Source: Hippasteria phrygiana (lineage: Eukaryota; Echinodermata; Asteroidea; Valvatida; Goniasteridae). Taken from it: DNA of 64,000 bases. Both the position numbers and the translations under genes were made by a program. Below, one piece after another: positions 11,701 through 25,984 of the stretch (its first letter is position 1; each line of letters opens with the position of its first letter). The notes beneath the pieces were generated by a model that saw only the letters and a program-made list of their open reading frames with translations, was not told where the DNA came from and ran no database searches. The stretch is from the NCBI GenBank assembly GCA_037893225.1, contig JAZGUH010000054.1, forward strand, positions 1 to 64,000. The letters run 5' to 3'.

Positions 11701-14700
11701 AGATCTAAGCTATACATACATTTCAAAATTACTGCATTTAGTTGATATTTCATGCAATTATGAATGAGTAAAGCAAGTCCATACCCCAGGGAATTTGACA
11801 GGCATGGAGCAATAAATAGACGGTAATATGTACACAGATGTTGGCCGGAAAGAAAATAAACATTGCGAGGTTTGAATTTTCTCCACAAGTTTTAACTCTA
11901 GGCAGCCGCCGATGATTGCAACATGTAGCGCCAGATCTAAGCTATCCATACATGTCAAAATTACTGTATTTGGTTGATATTTCATGCAATTATGAATGAA
12001 TAAAGCAAGTCCATACCCAAGGGAATTTGACATGCATGGAGCAATAAATAGACGGTAATATGTACACAGATGTTGGCCGGAAAGAAAATATACATTGCGA
12101 GGTTTGAATTTTCTCCACAAGTTTTAACTCTGTGAAGCCGCCGATGATTGCAACATGTAGCGCCAGATCTAAGCTATACATACATGTCAAAATTACTGCA
12201 TTTGGTTGATATTTCATGCAATTATGAATGAGTAAAGCAAGTCCATACCCCAGGGAATTTGACAGGCATGGAGCAATAAATAAAAGGTAATCTGCACACA
12301 GATGGTGGCCGGGAAGAAAATAAACATTGCGAGGTTTGAATTTTCTCCACAAGTTTTAACTCTAGGAAGCCGCCGATGATTGCAACATGTAGCGCCAGAT
12401 CTAAGCTATACATACATGTCAAAATTACTGCATTTGGTTGATATTTCATGCAATTATGAATGAGTAAAGCAAGTCCATACCCCAGGGAATTTGACAGGCA
12501 TGGAGCAATAAATAGACGGTAATATGTACACAGATGTTGGCCGGAAAGAAAATAAACATTGCGAGGTTTGAATTTTCTCCACAAGTTTTAACTCTAAGAA
12601 GCCGCCGATGATTGGAACATGTAGCGCCAGATCTAAGCTATCCATACATGTCAAAATTACTGTATTTGGTTGATATTTCATGCAATTATGAATGAATAAA
12701 GCAACTCCATACCCCAGGGAATTTGACATGCATGGAGCAATAAATAGACGGTAATATGTACACAGATGTTGGCCGGAAAGAAAATATACATTGCGAGGTT
12801 TGAATTTTCTCCACAAGTTTTAACTCTGGGAAGCCGCCGATGATTGCAACATGTAGCGCCAGATCTAAGCTATACATACATGTCAAAATTACTGCATTTG
12901 GTTGATATTTCATGCAATTATGAATGAGTGAAGCAAGTCCATACCCCAGGGAATTTGACAGGCATGGAGCAATAAATAAAAGGTAATCTGCACACGGATG
13001 GTGGCCGGGAAGAAAATAAACATTGCGAGGTTTGAATTTTCTCCACAAGTTTTAACTCTAGGAAGCCGCCGATGATTGCAACATGTAGCGCCAGATCTAA
13101 GCTATACATACATGTCAAAATTACTGCATTTAGTTGATATTTCATGCAATTATGAATGAGTAAAGCAAGTCCATACCCCAGGGAATTTGACAGGCATGGA
13201 GCAATAAATAGACGGTAATATGTACACAGATGTTGGCCGGAAAGAAAATAAACATTGCGAGGTTTGAATTTTCTCCACAAGTGTTAACTCTAAGAAGCCG
13301 CCGATAATTGCAACATGTAGCGCCAGATCTAAGCTATCCATACATGTCAAAATGACTGTATTTGGTTGATATTTCATGCAATTATGAATGAGTAAAGCAC
13401 GTCCATACCCCAGGGAATTTGACATGCATGGAGCAATAAATAGACGGTAACATGTACACAGATGTTGGCCGGAAAGAAAATAAACATTGCGAGGTTCGAA
13501 TTTTCTCCACAAGTGTTAACTCTAAGAAGCCGCCGATGATTGCAACATGTAGCGCCAGATCTAAGCTATACATACATGTCAAAATTACTGCATTTGGTTG
13601 ATATTTCATGCAATTATGAATGAGTAAAGCAAGTCCATACCCCAGGGAATTTGACAGGCATGGAGCAATAAATAGACGGTAATATGTACACAGATGTTGG
13701 CCGGAAAGAAAATAAACATTGCGAGGTTTGAATTTTCTCCACAAGTTTTAACTCTAGGAAGCCGCCGATGATTGCAACATGTAGCGCCAGATCTAAGCTA
13801 TACATACATGTCAAAATTACTGCATTTGGTTGATATTTCATGCAATTATGAATGAGTAAAGCAAGTCCATACCCCAGGGAATTTGACAGGCATGGAGCAA
13901 TAAATAGACGGTAACATGTACACACATGTTGGCCGGAAAGAAAATAAACATTGCGAGGTTTGAATTTTCTCCACAAGTTTTAACTCTAAGAAGCCGCCGA
14001 TGATTGCAACATGTAGCGCCAGATCTAAGCTATCCATACATGTCAAAATTACTGTATTTGGTTGATATTTCATGCAATTATGAATGAATAAAGCAAGTCC
14101 ATACCACAGGGAATTTGACATGCATGGAGCAATAAATAGACGGTAATATGTACACAGATGTTGGCCGGAAAGAAAATATACATTGCGAGGTTTGAATTTT
14201 CTCCACAAGTTTTAACTCTGGGAAGCCGCCGATGATTGCAACATGTAGCGCCAGATCTAAGCTATACATACATGTCAAAATTACTGCATTTGGTTGATAT
14301 TTCATGCAATTATGAATGAGTAAAGCAAGTCCATACCCCAGGGAATTTGACAGGCATGGAGCAATAAATAAAAGGTAATCTGCACACGGATGGTGGCCGG
14401 GAAGAAAATAAACATTGCGAGGTTTGAATTTTCTCCACAAGTTTTAACTCTAGGAAGCCGCCGATGATTGCAACATGTAGCGCCAGATCTAAGCTATACA
14501 TACATGTCAAAATTACTGCATTTAGTTGATATTTCATGCAATTATGAATGAGTAAAGCAAGTCCATATCCCAGGGAATTTGACAGGCATGGAGCAATAAA
14601 TAGACGGTAATATGTACACAGATGTTGGCCGGAAAGAAAATAAACATTGCGAGGTTTGAATTTTCTCCACAAGTGTTAACTCTAAGAAGCCGCCGATAAT

Positions 14701-16257
14701 TGCAACATGTAGCGCCAGATCTAAGCTATCCATACATGTCAAAATTACTGTATTTGGTTGATATTTCATGCAATTATGAATGAGTAAAGCAAGTCCATAC
14801 CCCAGGGAATTTGACATGCATGGAGTAATACATAGACGGTAACATGTACACAGATGTTGGCCGGAAAGAAAATAAACATTGCGAGGTTTGAATTTTCTCC
14901 ACAAGTTTTAACTCTAAGAAGCCGCCGATAATTGCAACATGTAGCGCCAGATCTAAGCTATCCATACATGTCAAAAATACTGCATTTGGTTGATATTTCA
15001 TGCAATTATGAATGAGTAAAGCAAGTCCATACCCCAGGGAATTTGACAGGCATGGAGCAATAAATAGACGGTAATATGTACACAGATGTTGGCCGGAAAG
15101 AAAATAAACATTGCGAGGTTTGAATTTTCTCCACAAGTTTTAACTCTAGGCAGCCGCCGATGATTGCAACATGTAGCGCCAGATCTAAGCTATCCATACA
15201 TGTCAAAAATACTGCATTTGGTTGATATTTCATGCAATTATGAATGAGTAAAGCAAGTCCATACCCCAGGGAATTTGACAGGCATGGAGCAATAAATAGA
15301 CGGTAATATGTACACAGATGTTGGCCGGAAAGAAAATAAACATTGCGAGGTTTGAATTTTCTCCACAAGTTTTAACTCTAGGCAGCCGCCGATGATTGCA
15401 ACATGTAGCGCCAGATCTAAGCTATCCATACATGTCAAAATTACTGTATTTGGTTGATATTTCATGCAATTATGAATGAGTAAAGCAAGTCCATACCCCA
15501 GGGAATTTGACATGCATGGAGCAATAAATAGACGGTAATATGTACACAGATGTTGGCCGGAAAGAAAATAAACATTGCGAGGTTTGAATTTTCTCCACAA
15601 GTGTTAACTCTAAGAAGCCGCCGATAATTGCAACATGTAGCGCCAGATCTAAGCTATCCATACATGTCAAAATTACTGTATTTGGTTGATATTTCATGCA
15701 ATTATGAATGAGTAAAGCAAGTCCATACCCCAGGGAATTTGACAGGCATGGAGCAATAAATAGACGGTAATATGTACACAGATGTTGGCCGGAAAGAAAA
15801 TAAACATTGCGAGGTTTGAATTTTCTCCACAAGTTTTAACTCTAAGAAGCCGCCGATGATTGCAACATGTAGCGCCAGATCTAAGCTATCCATACATGTC
15901 AAAATTACTGTATTTGGTTGATATTTCATGCAATTATGAATGAATAAAGCAAGTCCATACCCCAGGGAATTTGACATGCATGGAGCAATAAATAGACGGT
16001 AATATGTACACAGATGTTGGCCGGAAAGAAAATATACATTGCGAGGTTTGAATTTTCTCCACAAGTTTTAAATTTGGGAAGCCGCCGATGATTGCAACAT
16101 GTAGCGCCAGATCTAAGCTATACATACATGTCAAAATTACTGCATTTGGTTGATATTTCATGCAATTATGAATGAGTAAAGCAAGTCCATACCCCAGGGA
16201 ATTTGACATGCATGGAGCAATAAATAAAAGGTAATCTGCACACGGATGGTGGCCGGG

Positions 16258-17600
16258 AAGAAAATAAACATTGCGAGGTTTGAATTTTCTCCACAAGTTT
16301 TAACTCTAGGAAGCCGCCGATGATTGCAACATGTAGCGCCAGATCTAAGCTATACATACATGTCAAAATTACTGCATTTAGTTGATATTTCATGCAATTA
16401 TGAATGAGTAAAGCAAGTCCATACCCCAGGGAATTTGACAGGCATGGAGCAATAAATAGACGGTAATATGTACACAGATGTTGGCCGGAAAGAAAATAAA
16501 CATTGCGAGGTTTGACTTTTCTCCACAAGTTTTAACTCTAAGAAGCCGCCGATGATTGCAACATGTAGCGCCAGATCTAAGCTATCCATACATGTCAAAA
16601 TTACTGTATTTGGTTGATATTTCATGCAATTATGAATGAATAAAGCAAGTCCATACCCCAGGGAATTTGACATGCATGGAGCAATAAATAGACGGTAATA
16701 TGTACACAGATGTTGGCCGGAAAGAAAATATACATTGCGAGGTTTGAATTTTCTCCACAAGTTTTAACTCTGGGAAGCCGCCGATGATTGCAACATGTAG
16801 CGCCAGATCTAAGCTATCCATACATGTCAAAAGTACTGTATTTGGTTGATATTTCATGCAATTATGAATGAGTAAAGCAAGTCCATACCCCAGGGAATTT
16901 GACATGCATGGAGTAATACATAGACGGTAACATGTACACAGATGTTGGCCGGAAAGAAAATAAACATTGCGAGGTTTGAATTTTCTCCACAAGTTTTAAC
17001 TCTAAGAAGCCGCCGATAATTGCAACATGTAGCGCCAGATCTAAGCTATCCATACATGTCAAAAATACTGCATTTGGTTGATATTTCATGCAATTATGAA
17101 TGAGTAAAGCAAGTCCATACCCCAGGGAATTTGACAGGCATGGAGCAATAAATAGACGGTAATATGTACACAGATGTTGGCCGGAAAGAAAATAAACATT
17201 GCGAGGTTTGAATTTTCTCCACAAGTTTTAACTCTAGGCAGCCGCCGATGATTGCAACATGTAGCGCCAGATCTAAGCTATCCATACATGTCAAAAATAC
17301 TGCATTTGGTTGATATTTCATGCAATTATGAATGAGTAAAGCAAGTCCATACCCCAGGGAATTTGACATGCATGGAGCAATAAATAGACGGTAATATGTA
17401 CACAGATGTTGGCCGGAAAGAAAATAAACATTGCGAGGTTTGAATTTTCTCCACAAGTGTTAACTCTAAGAAGCCGCCGATAATTGCAACATGTAGCGCC
17501 AGATCTAAGCTATCCATACATGTCAAAATTACTGTATTTGGTTGATATTTCATGCAATTATGAATGAGTAAAGCAAGTCCATACCCCAGGGAATTTGACA
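16258..17600 (+). repeat. Internal duplication block 1 in HOR copy 2
   Basis: This is the counterpart of 5122-6464 at +11,136. It carries the same rare variants (gagtaatacat at 16911) and pairs with 18578-19920 at an offset of 10 monomers. Confidence 0.85.
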
Positions 17601-18577
17601 TGCATGGAGTAATACATAGACGGTAACATGTACACAGATGTTGGCCGGAAAGAAAATAAACATTGCGAGGTTTGAATTTTCTCCACAAGTTTTAACTCTA
17701 AGAAGCCGCCGATAATTGCAACATGTAGCGCCAGATCTAAGCTATCCATACATGTCAAAAATACTGCATTTGGTTGATATTTCATGCAATTATGAATGAG
17801 TAAAGCAAGTCCATACCCCAGGGAATTTGACAGGCATGGAGCAATAAATAGACGGTAATATGTACACAGATGTTGGCCGGAAAGAAAATAAACATTGCGA
17901 GGTTTGAATTTTCTCCACAAGTTTTAACTCTAGGCAGCCGCCGATGATTGCAACATGTAGCGCCAGATCTAAGCTATCCATACATGTCAAAAATACTGCA
18001 TTTGGTTGATATTTCATGCAATTATGAATGAGTAAAGCAAGTCCATACCCCAGGGAATTTGACAGGCATGGAGCAATAAATAGACTTTAATATGTACACA
18101 GATGTTGGCCGGAAAGAAAATAAACATTGCGAGGTTTGAATTTTCTTCACAAGTTTTAACTCTAGGCAGCCGCCGATGATTGCAACATGTAGCGCCAGAT
18201 CTAAGCTATCCATACATGTCAAAATTACTGTATTTGGTTGATATTTCATGCAATTATGAATGAGTAAAGCAAGTCCATACCCCAGGGAATTTGACATGCA
18301 TGGAGCAATAAATAGACGGTAATATGTACACAGATGTTGGCCGGAAAGAAAATAAACATTGCGAGGTTTGAATTTTCTCCACAAGTGTTAACTCTAAGAA
18401 GCCGCCGATAATTGCAACATGTAGCGCCAGATCTAAGCTATCCATACATGTCAAAATTACTGTATTTGGTTGATATTTCATGCAATTATGAATGAGTAAA
18501 GCAAGTCCATACCCCAGGGAATTTGACAGGCATGGAGCAATAAATAGACGGTAATATGTACACAGATGTTGGCCGGA

Positions 18578-19920
18578 AAGAAAATAAACATTGCGAGGTT
18601 TGAATTTTCTCCACAAGTTTTAACTCTAGGAAGCCGCCGATGATTGCAACATGTAGCGCCAGATCTAAGCTATACATACATGTCAAAATTACTGCATTTA
18701 GTTGATATTTCATGCAATTATGAATGAGTAAAGCAAGTCCATACCCCAGGGAATTTGACAGGCATGGAGCAATAAATAGACGGTAATATGTACACAGATG
18801 TTGGCCGGAAAGAAAATAAACATTGCGAGGTTTGACTTTTCTCCACAAGTTTTAACTCTAAGAAGCCGCCGATGATTGCAACATGTAGCGCCAGATCTAA
18901 GCTATCCATACATGTCAAAATTACTGTATTTGGTTGATATTTCATGCAATTATGAATGAATAAAGCAAGTCCATACCCCAGGGAATTTGACATGCATGGA
19001 GCAATAAATAGACGGTAATATGTACACAGATGTTGGCCGGAAAGAAAATATACATTGCGAGGTTTGAATTTTCTCCACAAGTTTTAACTCTGGGAAGCCG
19101 CCGATGATTGCAACATGTAGCGCCAGATCTAAGCTATCCATACATGTCAAAAGTACTGTATTTGGTTGATATTTCATGCAATTATGAATGAGTAAAGCAA
19201 GTCCATACCCCAGGGAATTTGACATGCATGGAGTAATACATAGACGGTAACATGTACACAGATGTTGGCCGGAAAGAAAATAAACATTGCGAGGTTTGAA
19301 TTTTCTCCACAAGTTTTAACTCTAAGAAGCCGCCGATAATTGCAACATGTAGCGCCAGATCTAAGCTATCCATACATGTCAAAAATACTGCATTTGGTTG
19401 ATATTTCATGCAATTATGAATGAGTAAAGCAAGTCCATACCCCAGGGAATTTGACAGGCATGGAGCAATAAATAGACGGTAATATGTACACAGATGTTGG
19501 CCGGAAAGAAAATAAACATTGCGAGGTTTGAATTTTCTCCACAAGTTTTAACTCTAGGCAGCCGCCGATGATTGCAACATGTAGCGCCAGATCTAAGCTA
19601 TCCATACATGTCAAAAATACTGCATTTGGTTGATATTTCATGCAATTATGAATGAGTAAAGCAAGTCCATACCCCAGGGAATTTGACATGCATGGAGCAA
19701 TAAATAGACGGTAATATGTACACAGATGTTGGCCGGAAAGAAAATAAACATTGCGAGGTTTGAATTTTCTCCACAAGTGTTAACTCTAAGAAGCCGCCGA
19801 TAATTGCAACATGTAGCGCCAGATCTAAGCTATCCATACATGTCAAAATTACTGTATTTGGTTGATATTTCATGCAATTATGAATGAGTAAAGCAAGTCC
19901 ATACCCCAGGGAATTTGACA
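18578..19920 (+). repeat. Internal duplication block 2 in HOR copy 2
   Basis: This is the counterpart of 7442-8784 at +11,136 and carries gagtaatacat at 19231. Its presence in both 48-mer copies orders the events: first the 10-monomer-offset copying, then duplication of the whole 48-mer. Confidence 0.85.
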
Positions 19921-22403
19921 GGCATGGAGCAATAAATAGACGGTAATATGTACACAGATGTTGGCCGGAAAGAAAATAAACATTGCGAGGTTTGAATTTT
20001 CTCCACAAGTTTTAACTCTAAGAAGCCGCCGATGATTGCAACATGTAGCGCCAGATCTAAGCTATCCATACATGTCAAAATTACTGTATTTGGTTGATAT
20101 TTCATGCAATTATGAATGAATAAAGCAAGTCCATACCCCAGGGAATTTGACATGCATGGAGCAATAAATAGACGGTAATATGTACACAGATGTTGGCCGG
20201 AAAGAAAATATACATTGCGAGGTTTGAATTTTCTCCACAAGTTTTAAATTTGGGAAGCCGCCGATGATTGCAACATGTAGCGCCAGATCTAAGCTATACA
20301 TACATGTCAAAATTACTGCATTTGGTTGATATTTCATGCAATTATGAATGAGTAAAGCAAGTCCATACCCCAGGGAATTTGACAGGCATGGAGCAATAAA
20401 TAAAAGGTAATCTGCACACGGATGGTGGCCGGGAAGAAAATAAACATTGCGAGGTTTGAATTTTCTCCACAAGTTTTAACTCTAGGAAGCCGCCGATGAT
20501 TGCAACATGTAGCGCCAGATCTAAGCTATACATACATGTCAAAATTACTGCATTTGGTTGATATTTCATGCAATTATGAATGAGTAAAGCAAGTCCATAC
20601 CCCAGGGAATTTGACAGGCATGGAGCAATAAATAGACGGTAATATGTACACAGATGTTGGCCGGAAAGAAAATAAACATTGCGAGGTTTGACTTTTCTCC
20701 ACAAGTTTTAACTCTAAGAAGCCGCCGATGATTGCAACATGTAGCGCCAGATCTAAGCTATCCATACATGTCAAAATTACTGTATTTGGTTGATATTTCA
20801 TGCAATTATGAATGAATAAAGCAAGTCCATACCCCAGGGAATTTGACATGCATGGAGCAATAAATAGACGGTAATATGTACACAGATGTTGGCCGGAAAG
20901 AAAATATACATTGCGAGGTTTGAATTTTCTCCACAAGTTTTAACTCTGGGAAGCCGCCGATGATTGCAACATGTAGCGCCAGATCTAAGCTATACATACA
21001 TGTCAAAATTACTGCATTTGGTTGATATTTCATGCAATTATGAATGAGTGAAGCAAGTCCATACCCCAGGGAATTTGACAGGCATGGAGCAATAAATAAA
21101 AGGTAATCTGCACACGGATGGTGGCCGGGAAGAAAATAAACATTGCGAGGTTTTAATTTTCTCCACAAGTTTTAACTCTAGGAAGCCGCCTATGATTGCA
21201 ACATGTAGCGCCAGATCTAAGCTATACATACATGTCAAAATTACTGCATTTAGTTGATATTTCATGCAATTATGAATGAGTAAAGCAAGTCCATACCCCA
21301 GGGAATTTGACAGGCATGGAGCAATAAATAGACGGTAATATGTACACAGATGTTGGCCGGAAAGAAAATAAACATTGCGAGGTTTGAATTTTCTCCACAA
21401 GTTTTAACTCTAGGCAGCCGCCGATGATTGCAACATGTAGCGCCAGATCTAAGCTATCCATACATGTCAAAATTACTGTATTTGGTTGATATTTCATGCA
21501 ATTATGAATGAGTAAAGCAAGTCCATACCCCAGGGAATTTGACAGGCATGGAGCAATAAATAGACGGTAATATGTACACAGATGTTGGCCGGAAAGAAAA
21601 TAAACATTGCGAGGTTTGAATTTTCTCCACAAGTTTTAACTCTAAGAAGCCGCCGATGATTGCAACATGTAGCGCCAGATCTAAGCTATCCATACATGTC
21701 AAAATTACTGTATTTGGTTGATATTTCATGCAATTATGAATGAATAAAGCAAGTCCATACCCAAGGGAATTTGACATGCATGGAGCAATAAATAGACGGT
21801 AATATGTACACAGATGTTGGCCGGAAAGAAAATATACATTGCGAGGTTTGAATTTTCTCCACAAGTTTTAACTCTGGGAAGTCGCCGATGATTGCAACAT
21901 GTAGCGCCAGATCTAAGCTATACATACATGTCAAAATTACTGCATTTGGTTGATATTTCATGCAATTATGAATGAGTGAAGCAAGTCCATACCCCAGGGA
22001 ATTTGACATGCATGGAGCAATAAATAAAAGGTAATCTGCACACGGATGGTGGCCGGGAAGAAAATAAACATTGCGAGGTTTGAATTTTCTCCACAAGTTT
22101 TAACTCTAGGAAGCCGCCGATGATTGCAACATGTAGCGCCAGATCTAAGCTATACATACATGTCAAAATTACTGCATTTAGTTGATATTTCATGCAATTA
22201 TGAATGAGTAAAGCAAGTCCATACTCTAGGGAATTTGACAGGCATGGAGCAATAAATAGACGGTAATATGTACACAGATGTTGGCCGGAAAGAAAATAAA
22301 CATTGCGAGGTTTGAATTTTCTCCACAAGTGTTAACTCTAAGAAGCCGCCGATAATTGCAACATGTAGCGCCAGATCTAAGCTATCCATACATGTCAAAA
22401 TTA

Positions 22404-23432
22404 CTGCATTTGGTTGATATTTCATGCAATTATGAATGAGTAAAGCAAGTCCATACCCCAGGGAATTTGACAGGCATAGAGCAATAAATAGACGGTAACA
22501 TGTACACAGATGTTGGCCGGAAAGAAAATAAACATTGCGAGGTTTGAATTTTCTCCACAAGTTTTAACTCTAGGCAGCCGCCGATGATTGCAACATGTAG
22601 CGCCAGATCTAAGCTATCCATACATGTCAAAATTACTGTATTTGGTTGATATTTCATGCAATTATGAATGAGTAAAGCAAGTCCATACCCCAGGGAATTT
22701 GACAGGCATGGAGCAATAAATAGAAGGTAATATGCACACAGATGTTGGCCGGAAAGAAAATAAACATTGCGAGGTTTGAATTTTCTCCACAAGTGTTAAC
22801 TCTAAGAAGCCGCCGATAATTGCAACATGTAGCGCCAGATCTAAGCTATCCATACATGTCAAAATTACTGAATTTGGTTGATATTTCATGCAATTATGAA
22901 TGAGTAAAGCAAGTCCATACCCCAGGGAATTTGACATGCATGGAGCAATAAATAGACGGTAACATGTACACAGATGTTGGCCGGAAAGAAAATAAACATT
23001 GCGAGGTTTGAATTTTCTCCACAAATTTTAACTATAGGAAGCCGCCGATGATTGCAACATGTAGCGCCAGATCTAAGCTATCCATACATGTCAAAATGAC
23101 TGTATTTGGTTGATATTTCATGCAATTATGAATAAGTAAAGCAAGTCCATACCCCAGGGAAATTGACATGCATGGAGCAATAAATAGACGGTAACATGTA
23201 CACAGATGTTGGCCGGAAAGAAAATAAACATTGCGAGGTTTGAATTTTCTCCACAAATGTTAACTATAGGAAGCCGCCGATGATTGCAACATGTAGCGCC
23301 AGATCTAAGCTATATATACATGTCAAAATTACTGAATTTGGTTGATATTTCATGCAATTATGAATGAGTAAAGCAAGTCCATACCCCAGGGAATTTGACA
23401 TGCATGGAGCAATAAATAGACGGTAATATGTA
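22404..23432 (+). repeat. Domain B, entry segment (types 2 to 6, first appearance)
   Basis: This is the first set of domain B monomers after the switch. The order of markers (ggcatagagc, agaaggtaatatgcac, acaaattttaactatagg, ctatatatac) is that of the six-monomer unit from its second member onward. One monomer has gaataagtaaa (near 23130) and gggaaattgac where later units have gaatgagtaaa, a small private difference. Confidence 0.8.
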
Positions 23433-24592
23433 CACAGATGTTGGCCGGAAAGAAAATAAACATTGCGAGGTTTGAATTTTCTCCACAAGTTTTAACTCTA
23501 AGAAGCCGCCGATGATTGCAACATGTTGCGCCAGATCTAAGCTATACATACATGTCAAAATTACTGCATCTGGTTGATATTTCATGCAATTATGAATGAG
23601 TAAAGCAAGTCCATACCCCAGGGAATTTGACATGCATGGAGCAATAAATAGACGGTAACATGTACACAGATGTTGGCCGGAAAGAACATAAACATTGCGA
23701 GGTTTGAATTTTCTCCACAAGTTTTAACTCTAGGCAGCCGCCGATGATTGCAACATGTAGCGCCAGATCTAAGCTATCCATACATGTCAAAATTACTGCA
23801 TTTGGTTGATATTTCATGCAATTATGAATGAGTAAAGCAAGTCCATACCCCAGGGAATTTGACAGGCATAGAGCAATAAATAGACGGTAACATGTACACA
23901 GATGTTGGCCGGAAAGAAAATAAACATTGCGAGGTTTGAATTTTCTCCACAAGTTTTAACTCTAGGCAGCCGCCGATGATTGCAACATGTAGCGCCAGAT
24001 CTAAGCTATCCATACATGTCAAAATGACTGTATTTGGTTGATATTTCATGCAATTATGAATGAGTAAAGCAAGTCCATACCCCAGGGAATTTGACAGGCA
24101 TATAGCAATAAATAGAAGGTAATATGCACACAGATGTTGGCCGGAAAGAAAATAAACATTGCGAGGTTTGAATTTTCTCCACAAGTTTTAACTCTGGGAA
24201 GCCGCCGATGATTGCAACATGTAGCGCCAGATCTAAGCTATCCATACATGTCAAAATTACTGTATTTGGTTGATATTTCATGCAATTATGAATGAATAAA
24301 GCAAGTCCATACCCCAGGGAAATTGACATGCATGGAGCAATAAATAGACGGTAACATGTACACAGATGTTGGCCGGAAAGAAAATAAACATTGCGAGGTT
24401 TGAATTTTCTCCACAAATGTTAACTATAGGAAGCCGCCGATGATTGCAACATGTAGCGCCAGATCTAAGCTATATATACATGTCAAAATTACTGAATTTG
24501 GTTGATATTTCATGCAATTATGAATGAGTAAAGCAAGTCCATACCCCAGGGAATTTGACATGCATGGAGCAATAAATAGACGGTAATATGTA
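23433..24592 (+). repeat. Five-monomer variant of the domain B HOR (1,160 bp)
   Basis: The unit starts with a type 1 monomer (atgttgcgcc near 23521) and the next type 1 follows five monomers later. Compared with the six-monomer unit, the agaaggtaatatgcac monomer is followed by a ctctggg monomer with gaatgaataaag rather than by the usual types 4 and 5. It also has a private ggcatatagc near 24098. Confidence 0.8.
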
Positions 24593-25984
24593 CACAGATG
24601 TTGGCCGGAAAGAAAATAAACATTGCGAGGTTTGAATTTTCTCCACAAGTTTTAACTCTAAGAAGCCGCCGATGATTGCAACATGTTGCGCCAGATCTAA
24701 GCTATACATACATGTCAAAATTACTGCATCTGGTTGATATTTCATGCAATTATGAATGAGTAAAGCAAGTCCATACCCCAGGGAATTTGACATGCATGGA
24801 GCAATAAATAGACGGTAACATGTACACAGATGTTGGCCGGAAAGAACATAAACATTGCGAGGTTTGAATTTTCTCCACAAGTTTTAACTCTAGGCAGCCG
24901 CCGATGATTGCAACATGTAGCGCCAGATCTAAGCTATCCATACATGTCAAAATTACTGCATTTGGTTGATATTTCATGCAATTATGAATGAGTAAAGCAA
25001 GTCCATACCCCAGGGAATTTGACAGGCATAGAGCAATAAATAGACGGTAACATGTACACAGATGTTGGCCGGAAAGAAAATAAACATTGCGAGGTTTGAA
25101 TTTTCTCCACAAGTTTTAACTCTAGGCAGCCGCCGATGATTGCAACATGTAGCGCCAGATCTAAGCTATCCATACATGTCAAAATGACTGTATTTGGTTG
25201 ATATTTCATGCAATTATGAATGAGTAAAGCAAGTCCATACCCCAGGGAATTTGACAGGCATGGAGCAATAAATAGAAGGTAATATGCACACAGATGTTGG
25301 CCGGAAAGAAAATAAACATTGCGAGGTTTGAATTTTCTCCACAAGTGTTAACTCTAAGAAGCCGCCGATAATTGCAACATGTAGCGCCAGATCTAAGCTA
25401 TCCATACATGTCAAAATTACTGAATTTGGTTGATATTTCATGCAATTATGAATGAGTAAAGCAAGTCCATACCCCAGGGAATTTGACATGCATGGAGCAA
25501 TAAATAGACGGTAACATGTACACAGATGTTGGCCGGAAAGAAAATAAACATTGCGAGGTTTGAATTTTCTCCACAAATTTTAACTATAGGAAGCCGCCGA
25601 TGATTGCAACATGTAGCGCCAGATCTAAGCTATCCATACATGTCAAAATGACTGTATTTGGTTGATATTTCATGCAATTATGAATGAGTAAAGCAAGTCC
25701 ATACCCCAGGGAAATTGACATGCATGGAGCAATAAATAGACGGTAACATGTACACAGATGTTGGCCGGAAAGAAAATAAACATTGCGAGGTTTGAATTTT
25801 CTCCACAAATGTTAACTATAGGAAGCCGCCGATGATTGCAACATGTAGCGCCAGATCTAAGCTATATATACATGTCAAAATTACTGAATTTGGTTGATAT
25901 TTCATGCAATTATGAATGAGTAAAGCAAGTCCATACCCCAGGGAATTTGACATGCATGGAGCAATAAATAGACGGTAATATGTA
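24593..25984 (+). repeat. Six-monomer HOR, canonical unit 1 (1,392 bp)
   Basis: This is a complete 1-2-3-4-5-6 series, with atgttgcgcc near 24681 and ctatatatac near 25861. The following unit repeats it at +1,392 with no difference I noticed. Confidence 0.9.

Larger units (their letters stand above)
1..22403 (+). repeat. Array domain A: 48-monomer HOR family
   Basis: This domain is marked by monomer variants that are rare or absent further right: aaaatatacattgcg at positions 21-35, aaaaggtaatctgcacac at 217-234 followed by ggatggtggccgggaag, and catttagttg near 136. Its repeat unit is 48 monomers (11,136 bp), seen as two full copies plus 131 bases. The left edge of the window lies inside the homologous sequence, so the domain may continue leftwards. 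The right limit is placed at 22404, where the third copy stops matching (ttactgc in place of ttagtgt). Confidence 0.93.
11137..22403 (+). repeat. 48-monomer HOR, copy 2 plus 131 bp of a third
   Basis: This copy matches copy 1 in all 48 monomers, including single-monomer oddities such as ggttcgaa at 11405 and 13493, the tttaaatttggg pair at 16067 and 20243, and gagtaatacat at 14823, 16911, 17607 and 19231. Its private changes seen here are a at 11492, giving eight consecutive A, and a at 15704. After 22272 homology to the unit start continues for 131 bases. It breaks at 22404, where the diagnostic attagtgt expected at the start of a third copy is replaced by attactgc. Confidence 0.93.
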
